NCBI GenBank assembly: GCA_036567945.1
Contig: DATCTM010000048.1
Coordinates: 13,594-77,593 of the forward strand
Source of the DNA: BRH-c54 sp036567945
GTDB taxonomy: Bacteria; Bacteroidota; Bacteroidia; Flavobacteriales_E; Vicingaceae
Direction: 5' to 3'
DNA length: 64,000 bases
Position 1 is the stretch's first letter. The number at the start of each line of letters is the position of its first letter. A program made the position numbers and the translations under genes. Shown piece by piece: positions 16,074 to 24,670 of this stretch. The notes beneath the pieces were generated by a model that saw only the letters and a list, made by a program, of their open reading frames with translations, was not told the DNA's origin and ran no database searches.

Positions 16074-17918
16074 TTAATTGTTTAAAGTTTGAGTTTCTAA
16101 GCTTGATATTTTTTCTTTGCTAAAACTGTTTTTAGCTATCACAGCAGCACCATAAGACACCACAAATTGAGGAGTATCTATTATTTTTATGTCTTTATTG
16201 AATTTTTCGTTAAGTAAATCTTTCAAAAATGGATGGTGAGCGATAACACCACCAATCATATATGTTGGGATGCCCGGATCGAGTCGCATTTTTGCTACTT
16301 TGTTGGCTATTGAGTTGTATATTCCTCTAGAAATGTCTTCGAGCTTCATTCCGTCAAAAATCCAATTCATGATTTCGGTTTTGGCGAAAACTGTACAAAA
16401 ACTATTTAACTCTTTATCGTACGTAGAAAGTGATGCTAAACTGCTCATATCAGCAATATTGATTCCTGCTCGTTCAGCAATTTCAGCCAAAAAAGAACCT
16501 GTTCCGGCAGCACATTTATCGTTCATGTAGAAATTTTCTACGTTGTTGTCTTTATCGCAGCGAATAATTTTTATGTCTTCGCCACCTATATCAATGATGT
16601 TTTTTTCGCCTTTAAAATGTTGTGAAACACCTACTGCACCACAATTTATTTCAGTTTTAACAATATCTGTTTCGGTAAAATGTTTTCGTCCATAACCTGT
16701 TGCACAACTGTATTTTATATTAAAGTTTGAAGTTATTGCAGACATCACATTTTTAAATGCTTGTTTGTCGTTGGTCATGGTAGGCAAAAAGTATCGGAAT
16801 AATGGATTGTATTTATTATCAATTACAGTAAACTTAGCATAAGAAGAACCCAAATCTATTCCTAAAAAACAATCAACATTTTTATAAGTAACTGAGGTTG
16901 CTCCTTTATTTATTAATCCTTTTTCAAATATCTTTCTGGTTATATCACCACTTGCTCCCGGAATTCTGGAAATAATGTTTTTATTCGTCATGGCTTTCAC
17001 CATATTGGCAAAAGCTAAGTTTAAAGATGTTCGTATGTAATGTTTACGACCATATTCTACAATTTTGCCATTGAAATAGTCAATTTCTGTTGGTCTATTG
17101 TTTATTAAATCAACAGCTAAAGAAGGAAAATGGTCGCCACCTTTTTTGAGGTAACGCATACATTGTCGAAGAAAATCATCCGGAAATTTAATTTTTTCGG
17201 CTTCGGCCACTTCAATTCCTTCAGCAATAACTTGTTCAATAAGTTCTACCGTATCTTTATCGGCCATTGCTTCTGCCATAGTTAATCGGCTAACACCACA
17301 TAGTGCACTTAATGAGGAGTTTAGCAAAGTCTTTTCCCAAGTTCTTTTTAACAATTCAAAAGAGTCTATAGCTTTTGTATCTAAGTTTACTGAGGTAAGT
17401 AAATCAGCTAATTGTTTTGCTTTAGCTGTTCGAGCATCATTAACACTTCCTAAATAATTTGGTGGGGTAAAAAAAGTTACCTTGGTAATGTTTGGAGCAA
17501 TAGTATTTCCTGCAAAATTAACCACTAAACGTAAGGTTTTACTTTCTCCAAAACCATCTGCTAATAACTGTTCGGTATCAATTCCGTTTTGAGCTGAGAT
17601 TACGGTTAGTTTTTCGGTATTTAATTCAAGTGCTTGATTAACTGCAGCAGGAGTATGTGTGGTTTTTAGTGAAAATATTAAGTAATCGGCATCAAATGGA
17701 GCTAAATCAGCAATGCTGGTATAAACCTGACTGAACTGGGCTTTTTGTTCGATGACATTTTCTAAAATTAAGCCTTCGTTTTTAATTTTTTCGGCTTTGG
17801 TTTCGTTTACTTCACATAGGGCTACTTCGTAGCCGGCTTCTTGTAGTTTTACAGCTAATATCATCCCCACCGGACCAAGTCCGATAACACCAATCTTTAT
17901 TTTGTCTTTTTTTGTCAT
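16074..17918 (-). CDS. Fusion: ketopantoate-reductase-like dehydrogenase + BadF/BcrA/HgdC ATPase
   Basis: A 614-residue fusion that I do not recognise as a described enzyme. Residues about 1-320 are a complete ApbA/PanE domain: GLGPVGM (13-19), the catalytic-Lys region RTWEKTLLNSSLSAL (K196), and RPTEIDYFNG (E278). Residues about 349-605 are a complete BadF/BadG/BcrA/D-type ATPase: GIDLGSSYAK, DIGGEDIK (443-450), and cysteines C469 (KCAAGTG) and C508 (FCTVFAKTE) that bind the inter-subunit [4Fe-4S] cluster. Such ATPases drive electrons into benzoyl-CoA reductases, 2-hydroxyacyl-CoA dehydratases or double-cubane proteins. The HgdB-like gene ends 11 bp upstream. PanE-family enzymes reduce 2-oxoacids to 2-hydroxyacids, so the fusion may join 2-oxoacid reduction to activation of a 2-hydroxyacyl-CoA dehydratase. 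That role is inference. Confidence 0.9.
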   Translation of the reverse strand: MTKKDKIKIGVIGLGPVGMILAVKLQEAGYEVALCEVNETKAEKIKNEGLILENVIEQKAQFSQVYTSIADLAPFDADYLIFSLKTTHTPAAVNQALELNTEKLTVISAQNGIDTEQLLADGFGESKTLRLVVNFAGNTIAPNITKVTFFTPPNYLGSVNDARTAKAKQLADLLTSVNLDTKAIDSFELLKRTWEKTLLNSSLSALCGVSRLTMAEAMADKDTVELIEQVIAEGIEVAEAEKIKFPDDFLRQCMRYLKKGGDHFPSLAVDLINNRPTEIDYFNGKIVEYGRKHYIRTSLNLAFANMVKAMTNKNIISRIPGASGDITRKIFEKGLINKGATSVTYKNVDCFLGIDLGSSYAKFTVIDNKYNPLFRYFLPTMTNDKQAFKNVMSAITSNFNIKYSCATGYGRKHFTETDIVKTEINCGAVGVSQHFKGEKNIIDIGGEDIKIIRCDKDNNVENFYMNDKCAAGTGSFLAEIAERAGINIADMSSLASLSTYDKELNSFCTVFAKTEIMNWIFDGMKLEDISRGIYNSIANKVAKMRLDPGIPTYMIGGVIAHHPFLKDLLNEKFNKDIKIIDTPQFVVSYGAAVIAKNSFSKEKISSLETQTLNN

Positions 17919-17929
17919 CTAGTCTTCTA

Positions 17930-19144
17930 TTAAAACACTTTACTATCTTCTAGCTGTTCTAAAAAGGTTTCTATCTTGGTCATGCTTTGTCCTTCGGAAA
18001 AAAATCTTAAATCACACAAATCGCCTTCTACAACTAATGCCGGAACTCCGGTTTTTTCTTTTAATCGTTGAGGCATTCCAAATTTTGCGTTAGAATTGTT
18101 GAAGCATGTTTTAGAATCGTGATAAACTATACCATCAATTTTGTATTCATTAAACCAATCTGAAAGCATCTTCATTTTGGCTTTTTCGCTTCTATTGATA
18201 AAAATTTCGGTATAGGCTCTAGCAGTGGAGTTCCATGGGTCGTTTTCGTCAAACTTGTCAAATACCCAACTGCTGCAATAGGTAGATGCTACAACTGCAG
18301 CATCGTTAGAAGTAAACAAATCGCTTAACATTCTTAGTTTTCCCCAAATGGGCATTCCTTCCCAAAAGATTCTAGTTTTAGCTTGTGGTAAAAACCCTAA
18401 ATTGTTTTTTACGTTATCTTCTAATTCGGCTAATAATTCGGTGTAATAATCTTTGGCTATTTGAGTTCCACGGAGCACTACTATTGGTCCCATGTGTATG
18501 GTTCCATCAAAGAAACTTAATGGAGCATTCATTGCTGTTGAAGTTTTTAGTACTTTTTGCCACAATAAAGTTGCTTCTTTGCTTAAGCGAACGGTTTCTT
18601 TAAATTTATTTTCATCAAATTGTTGTCCGCTTATCTTTTCGCAAACAGGAATCATGTTTTTGAATTGCTTCACTACTAAATTCACTTCATCTTGTGTAAC
18701 TTCATCAACATGGCGTGGAGGCATAATTCCAACAATAGGACAGTTGAATTCATCAGCAAAAAATTGAAACCAATCTTGTACTTCTCTACATTGATTGGTG
18801 TTGTAAGCAATCAAGTCTGGTTTGGGTTGTCCTTGTAATCCGTAATGTGTTTTTAAAGGGGAATCGTGTTTAAGATAAGAACCTATATCGGCTGTGGTGT
18901 AAGAGCAAACATGACCGGAATAACCACACTTTACTGCTTCTGGTATATAATCCATAGCTGTTCTTGTAGCTCCCATTAATGCTCCATGATTTTCGGGGAA
19001 ATATACTTCAAAACCAAAAGAACGAAGTAACTCGGCAGGACCTACACTAGTACACCAAGCAATTTTCTTTTTGCCGGATTCTAATGAGCTAAAATATTCG
19101 CCCATTATTTTTTTCATGGTATCTGTAGCTTTTATTTTGTACAT
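17930..19144 (-). CDS. HgdB/BcrB-family protein (2-hydroxyacyl-CoA dehydratase or double-cubane type)
   Basis: A 404-residue member of the 2-hydroxyacyl-CoA dehydratase D / BcrB-BcrC family. Likely cluster cysteines are C31 (IAWCTSVGPAELL), C80 (GHVCSY) and C347 (DSKTCFN); others are C73, C119, C135, C168, C290 and C377. It is distinct from the bcrB and bcrC genes of the same operon. Only one family member accompanies the PanE-BadF fusion, so it may form a homodimer, as in double-cubane proteins, or pair with another subunit. Its start overlaps the acyl-CoA ligase by 13 bp, implying translational coupling. Reaction unknown: reductive dehydration of a 2-hydroxyacyl-CoA, or another ATP-driven reduction. 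Confidence 0.85.
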   Translation of the reverse strand: MYKIKATDTMKKIMGEYFSSLESGKKKIAWCTSVGPAELLRSFGFEVYFPENHGALMGATRTAMDYIPEAVKCGYSGHVCSYTTADIGSYLKHDSPLKTHYGLQGQPKPDLIAYNTNQCREVQDWFQFFADEFNCPIVGIMPPRHVDEVTQDEVNLVVKQFKNMIPVCEKISGQQFDENKFKETVRLSKEATLLWQKVLKTSTAMNAPLSFFDGTIHMGPIVVLRGTQIAKDYYTELLAELEDNVKNNLGFLPQAKTRIFWEGMPIWGKLRMLSDLFTSNDAAVVASTYCSSWVFDKFDENDPWNSTARAYTEIFINRSEKAKMKMLSDWFNEYKIDGIVYHDSKTCFNNSNAKFGMPQRLKEKTGVPALVVEGDLCDLRFFSEGQSMTKIETFLEQLEDSKVF

Positions 19145-20877
19145 CTTGCGTTCAGTTTATCTGGTTCTAATTCTATTACATAAACTTCTTCCTCCACAGG
19201 AACTTTCTCACCATATAAGTTAAGTAAATGGTTTCTATATCGTTCTACTACATTTTTTGGAGCTACTTTCATGGAGGGAGTAAGTGTATTATTGTCTAAT
19301 GATAGTTCATCCAAAATAATGGCAGCTGATTTTACTTTAGCAAATTTTTGTTTTAAACTGTCGTTAGCCATTGCTAAGCAACCGGTTAAGCATCTTCCTA
19401 ATTCGTTTAAGCTTCTTGGACAAAAACAACCTTCTTCTGGAGAAAGTTCATAATCTGGTCTTTCTAGTAATTTTTTATTTGGAAAAATAAGAGCTACAGG
19501 GTGTTCTTCACCACTACCGGAAACTACAGCGTATTGAACGTAGTGGCATTTTAATTCGATGGCTTTTTCTAAATCGGTTGGAATTACTTTTTCACCATTA
19601 GACAATTTAAAAATTCTATCTTTTCGAGAAATTAGTTTTAAACCATTTTCAGTAATTTCACCCACATCTCCTGTTCTGTACCAGCCATCTTCGGTAAAAA
19701 TAGATGCATTGGCTTCATCATTATGATAATACTCTACCATAATATTTGGACCTTTTACTTGTATCTCGTCATCATCGGCAACACGAATACTTACTCCGGG
19801 AATGGGTTTTCCAACTACTCCTGTTTCTCTTTTTAATGATGGATCGGTTAACGTGCAGCAAGGTGAAGTTTCAGTTAATCCCCAACCTTCAACTACTTTT
19901 ATTCCACGTTTTTCAAACTCATTTGAAAGTTTTTCAGGTAGAGCTGCTGCTGCTGTAAAGATGAATTTTAACCCTGAGTTGAAAAAAATATTTTCAGTTT
20001 CTTTACTTTCTTTAGTTAAATCGTAAAGCGATTGATATACTTTTGGAACGCTAAAGAAAATGGTTGGTTTAATCAGTTTCCAATTTTCAAAAATTTGGTT
20101 GGCATCTCTTCCATAACTGCTTTCGAGCGAAAAAGTTGCTCCATTATACAATGCAGTAAACAATTCGAATATACCTCCAAAACTATGGTGCCAAGGTAAA
20201 TAAGCTAAAAATCTATCTTCGGAAGTTACATCCCAAACAATTGATAATGCTGCTTGTTGCGATAAAATGTTTTTGTGCATTAATTGCACACATTTTGGAA
20301 TTCCCATGGTTCCGGAGGTGTACATGTTTAAACAAATGGTGTCCGGTGATATTTCGGTATCAAATACCGAAGTGTTTTCTGGTCGTTGTTTTAGTAAAAA
20401 GTCAATATATTTTAAATCAGGAAAACGACTATCTATTATATCTGTAAAAGAAAAAATTTGTTTTAAATTCAACTCTGAACTGATATTTGCCAATTGTTGC
20501 TCACCTGCCAAAGCTAACCAAGTAGCACCTGAGTGATTAATAAGTAGTTCAGCAGTTTCTTTTTTGAAATTTGCAAAAATTGGAACAATAACACCTCCAT
20601 AAGCCATAATTGCTAATTCTAATTGGAGCATATCCAAACAATTGCGTGAGAAAATGACCATTTTTTCTCCTTTTGTAAACCCTATTTGTTGAAGGTTGTA
20701 AGCAATGTTTTGGATATTATTGTAAAAGTTGTTCCAAGTAATTCCTTCATAAACGCCTTTGCTGTTTTTTTCTTGATAAACAATTTTATTACCATAACGC
20801 AAAACGTTTTGATTAAGCATAGTAGCAATGTTTGGAATTACATCACCTAATTTATGTTCGGCATCGAGTTGTTTCAT
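19132..20877 (-). CDS. AMP-forming acyl/aryl-CoA ligase
   Basis: A 581-residue adenylate-forming enzyme. Motifs are MYTSGTMGIPK (AMP-binding), GWGLTETSP, GWYRTGDVG, and a C-terminal LTPSMKV with the catalytic Lys. The overall form is closer to FadD-type long-chain ligases than to the roughly 520-residue benzoate-CoA ligases. A Cys-containing insertion (EEGCFCPRSLNELGRCLTGC) near residues 480-500 is unusual. It overlaps the HgdB-like gene by 13 bp and follows bcrD by 75 bp. It could make benzoyl-CoA or 4-hydroxybenzoyl-CoA, or an aryl-2-hydroxyacyl-CoA for the neighbouring dehydratase-like module. It is the only CoA ligase in the window. Confidence 0.85.
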   Translation of the reverse strand: MKQLDAEHKLGDVIPNIATMLNQNVLRYGNKIVYQEKNSKGVYEGITWNNFYNNIQNIAYNLQQIGFTKGEKMVIFSRNCLDMLQLELAIMAYGGVIVPIFANFKKETAELLINHSGATWLALAGEQQLANISSELNLKQIFSFTDIIDSRFPDLKYIDFLLKQRPENTSVFDTEISPDTICLNMYTSGTMGIPKCVQLMHKNILSQQAALSIVWDVTSEDRFLAYLPWHHSFGGIFELFTALYNGATFSLESSYGRDANQIFENWKLIKPTIFFSVPKVYQSLYDLTKESKETENIFFNSGLKFIFTAAAALPEKLSNEFEKRGIKVVEGWGLTETSPCCTLTDPSLKRETGVVGKPIPGVSIRVADDDEIQVKGPNIMVEYYHNDEANASIFTEDGWYRTGDVGEITENGLKLISRKDRIFKLSNGEKVIPTDLEKAIELKCHYVQYAVVSGSGEEHPVALIFPNKKLLERPDYELSPEEGCFCPRSLNELGRCLTGCLAMANDSLKQKFAKVKSAAIILDELSLDNNTLTPSMKVAPKNVVERYRNHLLNLYGEKVPVEEEVYVIELEPDKLNARCTK

Positions 20878-20952
20878 TTTAAAGGTTTAAAGATCAGAGC
20901 TTGAGGTTGATTTCTTAAACATTGAACATCAACCCTTAAACTTTGAATGAGC

Positions 20953-21810
20953 TTAAGCCACTACTGCAGCTTCCTTTTCTTTTAATTTATAGTACCTAAA
21001 TCCGCCCCAAAGAGCGGCTCCAATTGCACCAGAATAAATAGCATCTGGGTGAGCAATGAATTCAAAAACTTGTTTTTTATTTTCAGCGGCCATTTCTTCA
21101 ATGGCTTGTACCATTCCAACATTCATTCCCATACCACCTACTAATGTAATTGGAGATTCTGCTTTTAGAGCTCCTAATAATTTAACTACACGCTGTGCAA
21201 TAGAAATATTAATTCCTTTAACGATGTTTGGGGTTGATAATCCTTTAGAAACTAGGTTAATAACATCTGTTTCGGCTAGCACGGCACAAATACCTGAAGG
21301 TACTTCAGGGTTGTCAGCTTGTAAAGAAATTTCACCAACTTCTTCAATTGCCAAACCTAGGTAGCGAGAAATATTTTCGATAAATTGACCTGAACCGGAA
21401 GCACATTGACCTGTCATCTTATAATCCAACACTTTTCCTCTGCTATCTACTTTTATGGCTCTCACATACAACCCACCCATATCAACAACAGTTTTTGCAT
21501 TTGAGTTAAAATAGATTCCTCCTCGAGCGTGAGAAGTCATGCTGTAAAAGTGACCGGTTTTCTTTTCAACCATTTCTCCTTCTCCAGTAGAAGCTAAGTA
21601 AGCAATATCGTTATCGTAATTTAGGTTATTTCTTTTTAATATTAAATCAACGGCATCAATCACCACATCTTTAGGATTACGTTTTCTGATTTTCTCGGTT
21701 TGTTTATCAATTAGTTTGTGATCTCCGGTTTCGTGGTTATATTTCATTAAAACGGCTTTAACGTAGCTTCCACCTACATCAACACCCATTGTGTGAATTG
21801 CATTTTTCAT
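20953..21810 (-). CDS. bcrD: Benzoyl-CoA reductase subunit D (ATPase)
   Basis: A 285-residue BadG/BcrD-type ATPase subunit, near the 282 residues of Thauera BcrD. It shows GVDVGGSYVK for phosphate binding, VDMGGLYVR as second phosphate loop, C136 in GQCASGSGQF and C175 in SGICAVLAETD (cluster cysteines shared with BcrA), and a late VGGMGMN. BcrA and BcrD bind ATP and one bridging [4Fe-4S] cluster and inject electrons into BcrBC. The ATG at 21810 is chosen; an in-frame ATG at 21927 would overlap bcrA by 74 bp and add a non-conserved Lys-rich leader. Confidence 0.93.
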   Translation of the reverse strand: MKNAIHTMGVDVGGSYVKAVLMKYNHETGDHKLIDKQTEKIRKRNPKDVVIDAVDLILKRNNLNYDNDIAYLASTGEGEMVEKKTGHFYSMTSHARGGIYFNSNAKTVVDMGGLYVRAIKVDSRGKVLDYKMTGQCASGSGQFIENISRYLGLAIEEVGEISLQADNPEVPSGICAVLAETDVINLVSKGLSTPNIVKGINISIAQRVVKLLGALKAESPITLVGGMGMNVGMVQAIEEMAAENKKQVFEFIAHPDAIYSGAIGAALWGGFRYYKLKEKEAAVVA

Positions 21811-21853
21811 AATTCTATATTTTTGACAATAGGGGCATACCCCATTGCGGTTA

Positions 21854-23269
21854 TTAGTTTTCTTGTTTTTCTTTTTCTTTTGCAGTTGGTAAATCGGCAC
21901 TGATGTTTCTTCTAGCAAACATGGCACCCCCTAAAGCTCCCATAAAAATAGAATCGGTGTGGATGTTCATGGTTACCTCACCATAAGAATCGGTTACCAT
22001 TTGTTTTACATATTTTAAAACAGCTTCATTACGAGCAACACCACCAGTAAAGGTAAATTCTTCTCGTACACCACCAGAACGTGCAATTAGTGACATAGCT
22101 CTTTGTACAATGGCTTTATGCAATCCTGCTAATATGTTTGGGCGCTCTTCTCCATTGTGTAACAATTCTTTTACTTCTGCTCCTGCAAACACAGTACAAG
22201 TAGAACAGATGGTAGTTTCTTTAGTAGCTTTGTTGGCTTCCGGTCCTAATTCATTTAGGGATAAACCAAACTCGTCAGCAATATATCCTAAATAACGACC
22301 GCAACCTGCAGCACATCTGTCATTCATATGGAAACTGGTTACTAACCCATGTTTATCTACTTGAATAGCTTTTGTATCTTGACCACCAATATCTAATACT
22401 GTTCTTGTATTTGGAAAAACTGCGTGGGCTCCAAAAGCATGACAAAGAATTTCAGATTTAATACAATCTTCGGGGAATGGCAATAATGCTCTACCATAGC
22501 CTGTACCTGTCATTTTTGCAATGTGAATTTCTTCACTGGCAATATCTTGAATGTGCTCTCTTAGGGTGTATTCTATATTTTTGTAGTTATTCTTTACGGC
22601 ATTTAATTCGGCATAATACCAATCTTCATCGCTTCCGTCTTCTTGTTGATCAGCTAATCCTTGGTATTTTTCCTCTAAAATATTCATAGCTTCCATTACC
22701 AACTCTTTAAAGTTGTAGGTAACCATTTCATTTTCTACGGGAGTAATACTTTTGTCAAACGCCAACATAACTGGTTCATAAAATTCAACATCTCTTTCCT
22801 CTACTTCTAAATTATATCTTTCACTTACAATATCTCTAAAAAATTGATTTTTAGAACCTAAATCTTCTTCTACAAAGCCTTTTCTTATTTGGGGACGAAT
22901 GGTTTCAATTATTTCGTTTAAAATGTTTAGAATTTGGTCTTTGTTATCATAGGTAAATTCATTTACCGTTTGTCTTAGCATTTTCTCCAAACTATCCATA
23001 CGTTTTTTAAACTGTAAATATTGGAATACGCTTCTAAGATCTTTCATGTATTTTTTAAACTCCGGTTTTTCGGCATCTTCACCAATTTTTCTTTCCAACA
23101 AGTTAAATCTTGCATCATAAATAGCTTCTTCTCGAGCAATATCTGCTGCTACCTTATAATTGGCTCTGGTGTTGGTAATACCCCTTCCAACAATTTCATC
23201 TTTTTCATTAATAATTACTGCTTTTGAAGTGGTGGAGCCTAAGTCTATTCCTAAATAATATTTTTTCAT
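21854..23269 (-). CDS. bcrA: Benzoyl-CoA reductase subunit A (ATPase)
   Basis: A 471-residue BadF/BcrA-type ATPase subunit. GIDLGSTTSK is at the N-terminus, DIGGQDTK at 293-300, cluster Cys C319 in NDRCAAGCG, a second site at C355/C358 in ICSTCTVFAGAE, and FTGGVARN near the end. The long central insertion (about 45-245) is typical of the Thauera/Rhodopseudomonas type (BcrA/BadF) and absent from the shorter Azoarcus BzdQ type, so this is a Bcr/Bad-type enzyme. It is somewhat longer than the roughly 438-residue Thauera protein, with an extra Lys/Glu tail. It sits 23 bp after bcrB and 43 bp before bcrD. Confidence 0.95.
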   Translation of the reverse strand: MKKYYLGIDLGSTTSKAVIINEKDEIVGRGITNTRANYKVAADIAREEAIYDARFNLLERKIGEDAEKPEFKKYMKDLRSVFQYLQFKKRMDSLEKMLRQTVNEFTYDNKDQILNILNEIIETIRPQIRKGFVEEDLGSKNQFFRDIVSERYNLEVEERDVEFYEPVMLAFDKSITPVENEMVTYNFKELVMEAMNILEEKYQGLADQQEDGSDEDWYYAELNAVKNNYKNIEYTLREHIQDIASEEIHIAKMTGTGYGRALLPFPEDCIKSEILCHAFGAHAVFPNTRTVLDIGGQDTKAIQVDKHGLVTSFHMNDRCAAGCGRYLGYIADEFGLSLNELGPEANKATKETTICSTCTVFAGAEVKELLHNGEERPNILAGLHKAIVQRAMSLIARSGGVREEFTFTGGVARNEAVLKYVKQMVTDSYGEVTMNIHTDSIFMGALGGAMFARRNISADLPTAKEKEKQEN

Positions 23270-23292
23270 AATTTTAATTTTAAAGGTTATTC

Positions 23293-24579
23293 TTATGCTT
23301 CCTGCTTCTCAAGCATTTTTCGTTGAGCCAACATTTGGAAGTAAGATTCTAAACGATTTTTAATATTTGAATAAGAGAAGTAACGAGGGTCAACCAAATC
23401 AGATTCGATAAAACCTACAGGGACTTCCAAGCGGTCTTCAATTTCACGCATCATTCCTAGCTGTCCGGCTGAGAATGAATTACAACTTTTTATTGAATTT
23501 GTTACATAACCATCTGCTTGATAATCTTTAATACATTTAGATAACAAATCAATTCGTTGAGGAATATTAAGGTTAGTGTAGCAGTTCATGCAATATTCAC
23601 CTAAAGATTCTAGTGGTCTTTCGGGATCGTGTCTCCAACCCATATCGTAAACTCCTCCAACTTTAGTGTATGATGAAGCTACAATGACAGCTCCCATGTC
23701 GTAGAAAATTTTCCAAAATTCACGAAAACTTGTCCAGTTAGGAGGTCCTTCAACAACCAGTCGATATTTTTCTTCTTTCATTTCTCCTTCGGGAGTAACA
23801 GGACCTAAGCCTAAACGAATACGTTCTTGAATTTCGCTATATAATTCTTTGTAATATTCAACAGCTTCGGGTGTACCTCTAAAACCAATATTTATTGGTC
23901 CGATGTAATAAACTCCTGCAAAATAGGCATCAATAGGAGATGGTTTATGTTTGGTTGTATCAAAAATTTTGGTAATCCAGTCTTCTGCTTCAGCAGAAAG
24001 TTTTAAGAAACCTTTCAATTTATTTTCATCGAATTTAACTCCCGATACTTTTTCCATTTTAGGAATAACCTCTTCTTTTAATTGGTTAACCATGTATTGA
24101 GTCATTTCAGGAGTAATTTCAGCATTCTCTTGGTAAGGAGTATGTATCATTACCACTTCGGCATTTGGATATTCTCTTTTAAGGGTTTCAAACCATTTCA
24201 TAAAAGTAAAACAACCCGTATAACTTAAAAGTAACACGTCTGGTTCTGGAATTTTTGTTCCGGTAGGTCCAATGTTACCTTTCATCATCATGCCTACATC
24301 ACACTTTACATAAGTACATACATCTTCAGAGTGAGCATTACGTTCGGCTTCTTTAATGTATCCGCCTGATTTTTTGCGCATAGCACTTTGTAGGGCATTA
24401 ATTTCAGGATATACAGGTAGCATATCGAAGGTTCTAATTAGTTCGGATAAATTCCCCGGAACAAAGGTGTAGCACACTTTTTTGCCTGTTTTTTCAACGT
24501 TGGCAAGATCGTTAAACAATCCTTCTACCATCTCCTTTTGGAGAATCATACTTTTTTCTTTTATAGCTTCTTTTGACAT
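23293..24579 (-). CDS. bcrB: Benzoyl-CoA reductase subunit B
   Basis: A 428-residue member of the BcrB/BadE/HgdA family and part of the substrate-reducing half of the enzyme. Likely cluster cysteines lie in KVCYTFVPGNLSEL, SEDVCTYVKCDVG and SIKSCNSFSAGQLG, placed as in the family. The gene order bcrC-bcrB-bcrA-bcrD is that of Thauera bcrCBAD and Rhodopseudomonas badDEFG. The start at 24579 (MSKEAIKEK) is preferred; an ATG nine codons upstream is embedded in the repeat-like intergenic sequence. Confidence 0.93.
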   Translation of the reverse strand: MSKEAIKEKSMILQKEMVEGLFNDLANVEKTGKKVCYTFVPGNLSELIRTFDMLPVYPEINALQSAMRKKSGGYIKEAERNAHSEDVCTYVKCDVGMMMKGNIGPTGTKIPEPDVLLLSYTGCFTFMKWFETLKREYPNAEVVMIHTPYQENAEITPEMTQYMVNQLKEEVIPKMEKVSGVKFDENKLKGFLKLSAEAEDWITKIFDTTKHKPSPIDAYFAGVYYIGPINIGFRGTPEAVEYYKELYSEIQERIRLGLGPVTPEGEMKEEKYRLVVEGPPNWTSFREFWKIFYDMGAVIVASSYTKVGGVYDMGWRHDPERPLESLGEYCMNCYTNLNIPQRIDLLSKCIKDYQADGYVTNSIKSCNSFSAGQLGMMREIEDRLEVPVGFIESDLVDPRYFSYSNIKNRLESYFQMLAQRKMLEKQEA

Positions 24580-24670
24580 GTTATTAAATTTGAGGTTTAA
24601 CTTCATTGAACTCGTAAGTTCGTTTGAGATTTAAGGTTTGAGGTTAAAAAGATATCGAACTTCAAACTTT

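Noticed and set aside
17930..19144. Second copy of bcrB or bcrC
   Set aside because: The motif wording (IAWCTSVGPAELL, DSKTCFN) differs from both local subunits and its ATPase partner is a different fusion protein, so a simple duplication is unlikely.
21811..21927. Upstream start for bcrD with a Lys-rich leader
   Set aside because: It overlaps bcrA by 74 bp and adds 39 residues absent from the family; the ATG at 21810 begins directly before the conserved phosphate-binding motif.
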